Positions 56,683-64,000 of a stretch of DNA of 64,000 nt are shown in pieces. The position numbers were made by a program, and so were the translations under genes. Each line of letters opens with the position of its first letter. Within the stretch, counting starts at the first letter, position 1. The stretch is from Mucilaginibacter tolerans (GTDB lineage: Bacteria; Bacteroidota; Bacteroidia; Sphingobacteriales; Sphingobacteriaceae), in contig NZ_JAUMKB010000001.1 in NCBI RefSeq assembly GCF_030519375.1, forward strand, positions 372,001-436,000. The letters run 5' to 3'. The notes beneath the pieces are model-generated. The model did not search any database. It was not told the origin of the DNA and saw only the letters and a program-made list of their open reading frames with translations.

Positions 56683-56687
56683 TCGAC

Positions 56688-57047
56688 ATGAACACTCTAT
56701 TTTGGATATTACAGGCATTGGTTGCAGCAGCCTTCCTGTATTCAGGCATCAGTAAGTCAATTTATTCGGAGCAAAAACTGGTAGCTATAGGGCAAACCGG
56801 CGTTGAAGGTCTGCCTATGGCATTAACCCGCTTTATCGGTATCATTGAAATATTAGGGTCAATCGGCCTTATTCTACCGCTAGCATTAAATATTTCTCCA
56901 AAACTTACCCCGGTATCAGCTATTGGTTTTGCAATAATCATGGCACTAGCAGCACGGGTCCACTATAACCGACATGAACCCAAAAATGTGGTTAATAATT
57001 GTATTCTACTGCTGTTATGTGTGCTAATTGCTTGGTATAGATTTTAA
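56688..57047 (+). CDS. DoxX-family membrane protein
   Basis: 119-residue protein with four predicted transmembrane helices (about 3-22, 45-65, 70-90, 98-118). The pattern ILQALVAAAFLYSGISK and ALTRFIGIIEILGSIGLILPL is typical of DoxX/DoxX-like proteins. Functions vary (thiosulfate:quinone oxidoreductase subunit, redox resistance) and are not known for this one. I chose ATG 56688 (MNTLFWILQAL) over TTG 56667. It follows the Crp/Fnr gene by 66 bases containing two palindromes, so it is probably regulated by it. Confidence 0.85.
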   Translation: MNTLFWILQALVAAAFLYSGISKSIYSEQKLVAIGQTGVEGLPMALTRFIGIIEILGSIGLILPLALNISPKLTPVSAIGFAIIMALAARVHYNRHEPKNVVNNCILLLLCVLIAWYRF

Positions 57048-57049
57048 TT

Positions 57050-57082
57050 TATTCAACAAAAAAACCGGCTATAAACCGGGTT
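57050..57082 (-). terminator. Terminator-like hairpin after obgE
   Basis: On the minus strand AACCCGG and CCGGTT (one bulged C) close a 7-base loop, followed by TTTTTTTG. It lies between the convergent doxX and obgE genes. Confidence 0.5.
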
Positions 57083-57085
57083 ATG

Positions 57086-58084
57086 CTACTTATTGATCTC
57101 TTTCCAAAGCAGATCCTTCAATTCATCCAATCCCTTCTGAGCCACGGACGATATAAACACAGCCGGGATACCCTTTGGCAGCTCCTTTTTCATTTCGGCC
57201 TGTAATTCAGCATCCAGCATATCTGATTTGGTAACCGCCAGCACGCGTGGCTTGTGTACCAATTCCGGGTTATATTCTTTTAGTTCTTTCAGCAGGATAT
57301 CGTACTCTTCTTTAATAGCACGGCTTGTATCAGCAGGAATCATAAACAACAATACCGAGTTACGCTCGATATGGCGTAAAAAGCGAAAGCCTAATCCTTT
57401 GCCTTGTGACGCCCCTTCAATAATCCCCGGGATATCGGCCATCACAAAAGATTTATTGTTGCGATACGCCACAATGCCCAGATTCGGCACAAGGGTGGTA
57501 AAAGCATAATCAGCTATCTCGGGCTTCGCCGCTGAAACGACAGATAACAAGGTCGATTTACCCGCATTCGGGAATCCCACTAAACCAACATCTGCCAGCA
57601 GCTTTAATTCCAGTATATTCCAGTCTTCGCGACCTGGCTCTCCGGGCTGTGCAAATCGCGGGGTTTGCTGCGTTGCAGATTTAAAATGCCAGTTACCCAA
57701 GCCACCTCGACCACCGGGTGTTAATATTTTGGTTTCACCATCTTGAGTGATTTCGAATATGGTTTCTCCGGTCTCAGCATTTTTGGCGATGGTGCCAAGG
57801 GGCACTTCTAAAATCTCGTCGCGTCCTGTTTTACCTGAGCGTAACGCGCTGCCGCCCGAATCGCCATCCCCCGCGATAACATGTTTGCGAAATTTAAGAT
57901 GAAGCAATGTCCACAACTGGGCATTACCTTTTACAATCACATTACCGCCACGACCGCCATCTCCACCGTCTGGACCGCCTTTTGAGGTTAAAATATCACG
58001 ATGTAAATGTGCAGAACCCGCCCCGCCATGCCCTGACCGGCAACATATCTTCACATAATCAACAAAATTTGAACCTTGAGCCAC
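57086..58084 (-). CDS. obgE: Ribosome-assembly GTPase ObgE/CgtA
   Basis: 332-residue GTPase acting in 50S maturation and stress signalling. N-terminal glycine-rich Obg fold ([34 protein letters not shown]), then the G domain with P-loop [11 protein letters not shown] (about 166-176), DIPGIIEG (G3) and TKSD (G4). The C-terminal OCT domain of some Obg proteins is absent; 332 residues is the short form usual in this phylum. The start codon is GTG at 58084 and reads [10 protein letters not shown]. Three bases upstream begins the GATTTnn heptamer array (58087), so the leader is mostly repeat. Confidence 0.95.
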   Translation of the reverse strand: MAQGSNFVDYVKICCRSGHGGAGSAHLHRDILTSKGGPDGGDGGRGGNVIVKGNAQLWTLLHLKFRKHVIAGDGDSGGSALRSGKTGRDEILEVPLGTIAKNAETGETIFEITQDGETKILTPGGRGGLGNWHFKSATQQTPRFAQPGEPGREDWNILELKLLADVGLVGFPNAGKSTLLSVVSAAKPEIADYAFTTLVPNLGIVAYRNNKSFVMADIPGIIEGASQGKGLGFRFLRHIERNSVLLFMIPADTSRAIKEEYDILLKELKEYNPELVHKPRVLAVTKSDMLDAELQAEMKKELPKGIPAVFISSVAQKGLDELKDLLWKEINK

Positions 58085-58086
58085 TC

Positions 58087-58121
58087 GATTTACGATTTTA
58101 GATTTACGATTTGGGATTTAT
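58087..58121. repeat. Five-unit GATTTnn heptamer array abutting the obgE start
   Basis: GATTT begins at 58087, 58094, 58101, 58108 and 58115, exactly 7 bases apart; the last two bases vary (AC, TA, AC, GG, AT). It ends 3 bases from the GTG start of obgE, so it lies in the transcribed leader if the promoter is farther upstream. Confidence 0.85.
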
Positions 58122-58202
58122 TTTTTATCCGAAATGAATTTTTATTAAACAAAAATATCCGGGGGTAGTTTCCCGGATACAGCGCTTTAAAGATTTATTA
58201 TC

Positions 58203-58775
58203 TTAATATTTTTCAGTCACCTCGCTGATAGCGGCAAATATCTCGTCGATAGAGCCGATACCATTGATGCTATTGAATTTATCCTGACCTCTGTAAAAAT
58301 CAGCAACAGGGGCAGTTTTATCATTATATTCTTTGATACGCTTGCGGATGATTTCCGGGTTAGCATCATCTGATCTGCCTGAATCCTTACCACGCAACAA
58401 CAAACGATGCTCCAGTTCATTATCATTTACTTCAAGAGCGACCATTGCTGTAATAGAAGAGCCTTTGCTTTCCAGTAATTCATCCAGCGCTGCAGCTTGA
58501 GCAACTGTACGTGGAAAACCATCAAAAATGAAGCCTTTGGCATCCTTATTAGCATCCAGTTTATGGCTGATCATACCGATAACTACCGCATCCGGAACCA
58601 ATTTGCCCTCGTCCATCAGCTTTTTAGCTTCCAAACCCAATTCAGTTCCTTCAGCTATTTCGCCACGTAATAAATCGCCCGTTGAAAGGTGAATTAAACC
58701 GTATTTGTCGATAAGATTTTTTGATTGCGTACCCTTACCGGCCCCTGGAGGACCAAACAGAACTAAATTCAGCAT
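58203..58775 (-). CDS. adk: Adenylate kinase
   Basis: 190-residue kinase balancing ATP, ADP and AMP. P-loop GPPGAGKGTQ (about 7-16), AMP-site HLSTGDLLRGEI, and LID region LLRGKDSGRSDDANPEIIRKRI, which is the short LID without a zinc-binding cysteine cluster. Length fits the short-LID class. It is upstream of obgE on the same strand, separated by 118 bases that include the heptamer array. Confidence 0.96.
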   Translation of the reverse strand: MLNLVLFGPPGAGKGTQSKNLIDKYGLIHLSTGDLLRGEIAEGTELGLEAKKLMDEGKLVPDAVVIGMISHKLDANKDAKGFIFDGFPRTVAQAAALDELLESKGSSITAMVALEVNDNELEHRLLLRGKDSGRSDDANPEIIRKRIKEYNDKTAPVADFYRGQDKFNSINGIGSIDEIFAAISEVTEKY

Positions 58776-58800
58776 ATATAGTTGTTGGTTGAAATTTAAA

Positions 58801-58829
58801 AGGCCTTCCGGTGCAGTACAGAAAGGCCT
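58801..58829 (-). terminator. Terminator after tRNA-Arg
   Basis: AGGCCTT (58801-58807) and AAGGCCT (58823-58829) form the outer stem with an internal loop; on the minus strand the hairpin runs into TTTAAATTT. It lies just past the 3' end of the tRNA. Confidence 0.7.
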
Positions 58830-58841
58830 AAAATTTTTTTG

Positions 58842-58915
58842 TGCACTTGAAGGGAGTCGAACCCCTAACCTTCTGATCCGTAGTCAGATGCTCTATCCAA
58901 TTGAGCTACAAGTGC
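58842..58915 (-). tRNA. tRNA-Arg (anticodon ACG)
   Basis: 74 bases. Acceptor GCACTTG pairs with CAAGTGC. The D arm has AGCTCAATTGGATAGAGC (one base variation), the anticodon loop reads CTACGGA with ACG at its centre, and the T arm is GGTTCGACTCC flanked by paired Gs and Cs. The discriminator is A; CCA is not encoded. ACG is read as ICG after deamination by TadA and decodes CGU, CGC and CGA. Confidence 0.93.
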
Positions 58916-59023
58916 AACATTTTATATATTCCCGTCAAAAAGTGCGTCTTAGTTAAACAGGCGCTTTTTCAAACGGACTGCAAAAATAGGATTTCTTTTT
59001 AAACAGTAATAATTTTTTTGAAA

Positions 59024-59485
59024 TTACTTTACAGCCTCGGCAATTGCATTAAAATCGGGCATGTCGCCGGCTACATCCAACACCTCGGCATAGATCACTT
59101 TCTGGTCTTGATCAATCACAAACGCAGCACGTTTTGATACGCCTTTTAGTCCTAACACAAATTCTTCGTACCATGCACCATACGCAGGTGATACTGTTTT
59201 ATTGAAGTCTGACAGTAACGGAAACTGGTAATTATTTTCTGCCTTGAATTTTGCCAATGTAAAAGGTGAGTCGACTGATATACCCAGCACCTGTGCATTC
59301 AGACCATCGTAATAACCAAAATTATCACGCATAGTACATAACTGAGCTGTGCAAACACTGGTAAATGCCATCGGAAAAAAGTGAAGCACTATCTTTTTGC
59401 CTTTAAAATCAGATAACGATATTTCCTTTTTATCGGATGATACTAATGTAAATTGAGGTGCAAGCTGACCTGGTTGAATTGCCAT
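59024..59485 (-). CDS. Peroxiredoxin (thioredoxin-fold, BCP/AhpE-like)
   Basis: About 153-residue thiol peroxidase reducing H2O2 and organic peroxides. The peroxidatic Cys is in FPMAFTSVCTAQLC (T-x-x-C, about residue 49); the following C (about 53) could be a resolving residue. LSDFKGKKIVLHFFP and GISVDSPFTLAKF are typical. Met 59485 (MAIQPGQLAPQF) is preferred over 59512, which adds a tail without conservation. It lies between the hybrid kinase and the tRNA, all on the minus strand; regulation is not visible. Confidence 0.9.
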   Translation of the reverse strand: MAIQPGQLAPQFTLVSSDKKEISLSDFKGKKIVLHFFPMAFTSVCTAQLCTMRDNFGYYDGLNAQVLGISVDSPFTLAKFKAENNYQFPLLSDFNKTVSPAYGAWYEEFVLGLKGVSKRAAFVIDQDQKVIYAEVLDVAGDMPDFNAIAEAVK

Positions 59486-59574
59486 AAAAGATTTTTTTCG
59501 GCAAATAACCAATAAATAAACAAACTACATTGCCCTATTAATTTTTTTACATTGAGGTGTAAGACTCCGTTGAT

Positions 59575-62500
59575 TTAAACAGAAACTTTTACCGGGAATT
59601 CTGTCTGCTGCAGCATTTCTACCAACAACTCGATCTTTACCGGCTTAGGAATATAATTATTCATCCCTGCCTTCAGGCATTCTTCCTTATCCTCAACCAT
59701 CGCATTGGCTGTCATCGCTATAATTACCGGTTGCCGCTGATAGTTATCCCTGATATAACGGGTACATTCCAGGCCATCCATTTCAGGCATTTGTACATCC
59801 ATTAATATCAGCTCATAAAACTGCTCGTCGAGCATTTGGATAGCTTCACGTCCATTATTAGCTACTAAAGCATTATAGCCTAGTTTTTCCAAAACCTTCA
59901 GGATCATCTTTTGATTAATGGCATTATCCTCGGCGACAAGAATATTCAAGGGTTTTGATAATGCAAAGTCTTTGTTAAGTTTCTGATGAGATTCCTGATG
60001 TTCCTGCCCTTTTTCGCTTTCATGATGAAATTGGTTAAGGATCACTTTTTCCAGATGTGATGGCTTAACTGGTTTATTGAGTACTGCAACAAACAAACCA
60101 GGATGTTTTTTTTGACTTTCATCACCAATAGAGCTTAATAAAATTACGGGCAAATGTGGTCTCCGGTGTTTGAGCAAGGTAGTAAACTCAACTCCATCCA
60201 TACCCGGCATTTGCATATCGGTAATTACCAGATCAATACCTTCATTAGTTTCCAGCAGGTACAATGCTTCAGGGCCTTCCGTTGCTGAAACTACCTCCAT
60301 TTGACGCTGCTTTAACTGCAATTGCAGAATACGCAGATTGGTAAGATTATCATCAATGATGAGAACTTTTTTACCGGTCAATGCTTCTTTGCCCGATATG
60401 GTGCGGCTTTGTTGCTGATTTTCGGGCACAAGGCAAATGATAGAAAAACCGAAAGTAGCGCCTTTTCCCTGTCTGCTCTTAACTGCAATATGACCGCCCA
60501 TCATCGCAACCAGGCGTTTACAAATGGCCAGTCCAAGTCCGGAGCCACCGTATTTGCGCGTGGTAGACGAATCAACCTGGCAAAAAGCTTCAAACAATTG
60601 CGGCAATTTTTCTTCAGGAATACCAATACCTGTATCTTTTACTTCGAAGCCAACCTCGATCCTGCCATCGTCCAAGTCCCCTATTTTATTTACAATGACC
60701 AATATTTCGCCGCGGTGTGTAAATTTAATGGCATTACCCAGTAAATTGATCAGCACCTGACGCAGACGCATGCTATCACCATTAAGCTGGTAGGGCAGAT
60801 CTGGCTCTATATAATAGATCAGGTCAATACCCGACTCGGCTGCTTTTCCTGAAAACAGATCCATAACCTCTTCAACACATCTGCGCAAATCAAAGTCATG
60901 CGCATCGAGCTCCATTTTCCCCGATTCGATCTTTGAAAAATCAAGTATATCATTAATCACATTCAGCAGCGCCTCGCCACTGTGCAATATTGTTTGCGAG
61001 TATTCTCGCTGCTCGGAACTAAGTTCTGTTTCATTTAAAAGGGTAGCCATACCCAAAACGCCATTCATTGGTGTGCGTATCTCGTGGCTCATTGTCGCCA
61101 GAAAAACACTTTTTGCCTGGTTTGCCTTTTCAGCCTCTTCCCTGGCTTTGCGTTCATTTTCGGTCATCGCTTTCAAAAGCTCCGTACGCTCCAATACCTG
61201 CTTTTCAAGTTCCAGCTTTTGCAGTGCCATCGTCCGCACCCGGTATTTAATAATCCCATAAATAGCCGCGGCGATACACCCTGCAGCCAGTATTTTGAAC
61301 CACCATGTGAGCCAGAACGGAGGGACTATTGTAATCTTCAAGGTATCTGTTACAGGCGACCAGGAGCGACCATTATTACGACATTTTACCTTAAATATGT
61401 ATTGCCCTGGGGGAAGATTGGTATAAGATGCAGTATTCCGGCTGCCAACGTTTATCCATTCGGTATCAAAGCCTTCCAGCTTGTATTCATATTCTTTTTT
61501 ATCTGCGGACCCAAAATCCAGCGAGGCAAATTCAAAGGATAGCATCGATTGTTTATAGGATAAAGTGATCGACCTGGTATCGGTAATACCTTGTTTAAGC
61601 GGAGATGTGTCTTTACTGTTTTTGGCTATTGTTAGCGGTTTATTGTAAATCTGCATTCCGGTTAGAACAACCGGGGACAATGCAGCAGGTTTCAATATCT
61701 GTTCGGGATAAAAACTATTAAAACCATTAATGCCTCCGAAATATAACTTCCCGTTACCAGCTTTTAATGCAGAGTGAGCTTTAAACTCATCACCCTGCAA
61801 GCCATCTTCGGTAGTAAAATTTTGAAATTTGCCGGTTTCCGCATCCAATTCCGATAATCCATTGTTTGTGCTGATCCAAAATTTACCCCTGTCGTCTTTC
61901 CTTATCGCATAGATAACATCGCTAGGTAAACCCTCTTTTTTAGTAAATACGGTAAAGCGTTTTGTCTCCGGATCGAACAAGTCGAGGCCCGAAAGGGTAC
62001 AAAGCCATAGGCGCCCTTTATTATCTTCAAGTATATCCGTAATCCCGTTATTGCTTATACTATTCTTTTTTTCATCATGCTGAAAAACTGTAAAGGTACC
62101 ATTGCTCCGGTCCATAAGGTTAAGGCCGGCATCTGATGTACCTATCCACAAACGGCCCTTGCTGTCTTCGAACAAAGAATAGATATAATTACTGCTAATG
62201 CTTTTGGGATTATTTACATCGAGGTTATAATATTTTATAGTGTTTGTTTTCTTATCGTAGCAATTCAACCCTCCGCCGAAAATACTTAACCATACTTTAT
62301 TATCACGACTTTGCAACAGGTTATATACATTGTTTCCGCTTAATTTATGTCCACCGATAGCATCCTTGTCGAAGTAATCGCATTTTCCTGTCACCGGGTC
62401 CATTACTGTCATACCGTTGCCCCAAGTACCTATCCATAATTTGCCCTCCTTATCCTGGGTGATCGCCAATACATAATTGCCAGAAAGCCCTTTTTTGCCC

Positions 62501-63750
62501 CCTCGTTCCTGTTTATAATGGATAAATGTGCCATTTTGAGAATCAAACTTATTGATGCCGCCACCATCTGTTCCTACCCAAATATTTTTATCCCGGTCTT
62601 CAAATAAGGAAAGAACAAAATCATTCGATAAGCTATTCGGCATAGAATTATGCCGGTATAAAGTGAAGCTTGAACTTGATTTTTTAAAGAGATTGACACC
62701 TCCGCTAAATGCCCCCAGCCACATGTTTCCCAAGCGGTCACGGCAAATGCCATAAATAGAATTCCCGTTAATGCTGTTGCCATCTATTTCATCATGTTTA
62801 TATGGATAAAACTTTTTATTGCTTATATCCAATAAGGTAAGGCCACCATTTTCTGTACCGATCCACAAATTGCCTGCTTCGTCTTTTTCCAGGCTATAGA
62901 TTGTATTGGCAGATAGGGAGTTTATATTATTTTCATTGTGTACATACCGGATAGAAGCCCCGTTTTGCTCGTTGAACAAATACAAACCGTCTTCCTGCGT
63001 ACCAACCCATAACTCATGTTCATTGTTTTCTGTTATACTGATTACATTTTCTCCTGACAAAGAGTGTGTCTTTTGATCAGAAAAAAGGTAATTAGTAAAA
63101 GAATTTGTTCCCGGGTTATAAAGATTTAAGCCATGGCTTGATGTTCCGGCCCATATATGACCGTGAGAGTCTTTGTAAACGGTTCTTATATTATCGTCAC
63201 TTATACTTCCGGTAATTGCATCTGAATGTATATGATGAATAAATTTATTCTTTTTCAAATCAAAGTAATCCAGGCCATTAACTTGTGTAGCGATCCACAA
63301 AGAGCCATTATCGTCAAATGCCAGCCGGTTGATAATATTGCATGCCAGGCTGTTGCTGTTGTGAGCATCGTGCGAGTAGCGGGTAAAAACACCTGTTTTA
63401 CGACAATATCGGTTTAAGCCATTTTGTGTAGCTATCCAAATATTTCCTTCGGGATCTTCAGCAAGGTCTGTGATCATGTTATTGCTGATGCTGTTCCCGT
63501 TTTTAGAGTCGTAACGATAAGTGGTAAACTTATACCCATCGTACATATTCAGCCCGTTACGGCTGCCAACCCACATAAAACCACGGCTATCCTGTATAAT
63601 GCAGTTGACATTGATTTGCGACAAACCTTCATGAGTGCCGAGATGTTCAAAATTGAGGTTCGGTCGCTGGGCAAAGGATAAAAATGGACAAAAGATTAAA
63701 GTGATGAAAAAAATCATCACTGCGCTGGGGGCAAAGGGTCTCCTAATCAT
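59575..63750 (-). CDS. Hybrid sensor histidine kinase with periplasmic propeller and two receiver domains
   Basis: 1391-residue hybrid two-component protein. Domain order: signal peptide (cleavage near FAQ-RP), two seven-bladed reg_prop propellers (about residues 30-690, repeats such as [16 protein letters not shown]), a Y_Y_Y domain (about 735-800), one transmembrane helix (about 812-835), a coiled coil, HisKA with phospho-His in [11 protein letters not shown] (about 888), HATPase ([22 protein letters not shown], about 1000-1105), REC1 ([20 protein letters not shown], about 1125-1245) and REC2 ([20 protein letters not shown], about 1268-1385). Unlike classical Bacteroides HTCS it has no C-terminal AraC helix-turn-helix, so it must signal to a separate response regulator. 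It is not next to a SusC/D locus. Confidence 0.93.
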   Translation of the reverse strand: MIRRPFAPSAVMIFFITLIFCPFLSFAQRPNLNFEHLGTHEGLSQINVNCIIQDSRGFMWVGSRNGLNMYDGYKFTTYRYDSKNGNSISNNMITDLAEDPEGNIWIATQNGLNRYCRKTGVFTRYSHDAHNSNSLACNIINRLAFDDNGSLWIATQVNGLDYFDLKKNKFIHHIHSDAITGSISDDNIRTVYKDSHGHIWAGTSSHGLNLYNPGTNSFTNYLFSDQKTHSLSGENVISITENNEHELWVGTQEDGLYLFNEQNGASIRYVHNENNINSLSANTIYSLEKDEAGNLWIGTENGGLTLLDISNKKFYPYKHDEIDGNSINGNSIYGICRDRLGNMWLGAFSGGVNLFKKSSSSFTLYRHNSMPNSLSNDFVLSLFEDRDKNIWVGTDGGGINKFDSQNGTFIHYKQERGGKKGLSGNYVLAITQDKEGKLWIGTWGNGMTVMDPVTGKCDYFDKDAIGGHKLSGNNVYNLLQSRDNKVWLSIFGGGLNCYDKKTNTIKYYNLDVNNPKSISSNYIYSLFEDSKGRLWIGTSDAGLNLMDRSNGTFTVFQHDEKKNSISNNGITDILEDNKGRLWLCTLSGLDLFDPETKRFTVFTKKEGLPSDVIYAIRKDDRGKFWISTNNGLSELDAETGKFQNFTTEDGLQGDEFKAHSALKAGNGKLYFGGINGFNSFYPEQILKPAALSPVVLTGMQIYNKPLTIAKNSKDTSPLKQGITDTRSITLSYKQSMLSFEFASLDFGSADKKEYEYKLEGFDTEWINVGSRNTASYTNLPPGQYIFKVKCRNNGRSWSPVTDTLKITIVPPFWLTWWFKILAAGCIAAAIYGIIKYRVRTMALQKLELEKQVLERTELLKAMTENERKAREEAEKANQAKSVFLATMSHEIRTPMNGVLGMATLLNETELSSEQREYSQTILHSGEALLNVINDILDFSKIESGKMELDAHDFDLRRCVEEVMDLFSGKAAESGIDLIYYIEPDLPYQLNGDSMRLRQVLINLLGNAIKFTHRGEILVIVNKIGDLDDGRIEVGFEVKDTGIGIPEEKLPQLFEAFCQVDSSTTRKYGGSGLGLAICKRLVAMMGGHIAVKSRQGKGATFGFSIICLVPENQQQSRTISGKEALTGKKVLIIDDNLTNLRILQLQLKQRQMEVVSATEGPEALYLLETNEGIDLVITDMQMPGMDGVEFTTLLKHRRPHLPVILLSSIGDESQKKHPGLFVAVLNKPVKPSHLEKVILNQFHHESEKGQEHQESHQKLNKDFALSKPLNILVAEDNAINQKMILKVLEKLGYNALVANNGREAIQMLDEQFYELILMDVQMPEMDGLECTRYIRDNYQRQPVIIAMTANAMVEDKEECLKAGMNNYIPKPVKIELLVEMLQQTEFPVKVSV

Positions 63751-63890
63751 TCAACAACAAAAATCAGATCAAATTTCAATTACAAATTAGCCCAGGGAAA
63801 TAGTGGCTATTTATTAAAATTTGTACGAATCGCCGATCGGAAATGTTTTGATTATTTTAACCAAAAAATAAACTATTTAACTGATAGGCA

Positions 63891-64000
63891 TTATCTTAAA
63901 ACTAATGTAAACCGTCCCCTGCCATAAGTATTCGTGTCAGCTTTTATTACCTGGAACGCATAATTGCCTACCCGCATATCCAGCGAATCCTTCATATACT
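63891..64000 (-). CDS. C-terminal end of a protein, probably surface or exported, cut by the window edge
   Basis: The last 36 codons (ending TAA at 63891) read YMKDSLDMRVGNYAFQVIKA, then DTNTYGRGRFTLVLR. A beta-strand ending in GxGRFTLVL is typical of the C-terminal Ig-like or sandwich domains of Bacteroidota exported proteins. Identity cannot be set from this part. It is upstream of the hybrid kinase on the same strand with about 140 bp in between. Confidence 0.55.
   Translation of the reverse strand, partial: YMKDSLDMRVGNYAFQVIKADTNTYGRGRFTLVLR

Noticed and set aside
58938..58974. AAAAAG-rich hairpin between the peroxiredoxin gene and tRNA-Arg
   Set aside because: The stem is interrupted and a possible -7 box (58981-58988) lies upstream, so I could not decide between terminator and tRNA leader.

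Overview
The window looks like a chromosomal segment of a Bacteroidota bacterium, most likely Sphingobacteriaceae (Mucilaginibacter/Pedobacter-like). The evidence is: promoters of the TTTG-N19/21-TAnnTTTG type; DUF5686, CarboxypepD_reg-like and OMP_b-brl outer-membrane proteins; a periplasmic-propeller hybrid kinase; a 58-residue histone-H1-like (Hc1) protein; Tat-exported sugar enzymes; and a division/cell-wall (dcw) cluster with an FtsL-like protein and no murF or ddl. I see no prophage, IS element, CRISPR array, rRNA or classical defence island. The assignment is from memory of these families; no search was run.

Layout. 1-9 kb: the N-terminal part of a K+-dependent membrane pyrophosphatase, an APC permease with a PBP4-type carboxypeptidase, a UbiD decarboxylase, class I aldolase, and a TauE/DUF1634 pair. 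9-21 kb: an outer-membrane beta-barrel receptor, an alpha/beta-hydrolase-fold protein lacking its nucleophile serine, a DinB protein, a DUF885 lipoprotein, ligA, a DUF5686 protein and an orphan. 21-28 kb: exported sugar isomerase-like and Gfo/Idh proteins, dapA, an Hc1-like protein, a GH125 mannosidase and an alpha-oxoamine synthase. 28.4-44.2 kb: the dcw cluster on the minus strand, transcribed mraZ, rsmH, ftsL-like, PBP/ftsI, murE, mraY, murD, ftsW, murG, murC, ftsQ, ftsA, ftsZ. This makes lipid II precursors and assembles the divisome. 44.7-59.5 kb: purU, small lipoprotein/DUF1801/cupin genes, a CocE hydrolase, pgk, GNAT and gap, a 562-residue protein of unknown function, two envelope glycosyltransferases, a Crp/Fnr regulator with DoxX, obgE, adk, tRNA-Arg(ACG) and a peroxiredoxin. 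59.5-64 kb: a 1391-residue hybrid sensor kinase and the C-terminus of another protein.

The most unusual signal is not a gene. At least eight intergenic gaps carry short, imperfect tandem arrays with a 7-bp (sometimes 8- or 9-bp) period. Each array has its own fixed core word and free positions (for example ACGTnnn, GATTTnn, ACT-centred heptamers, AACnnnnn). Several face an inverted copy and would fold into long hairpins, and one abuts the obgE GTG start. They share architecture but not sequence. Other items worth following are a sigma-54-type promoter closely followed by a terminator-like hairpin, an inverted pair of TTTTCCACA sites between ftsA and ftsZ, and FNR-like palindromes between the Crp/Fnr gene and doxX.
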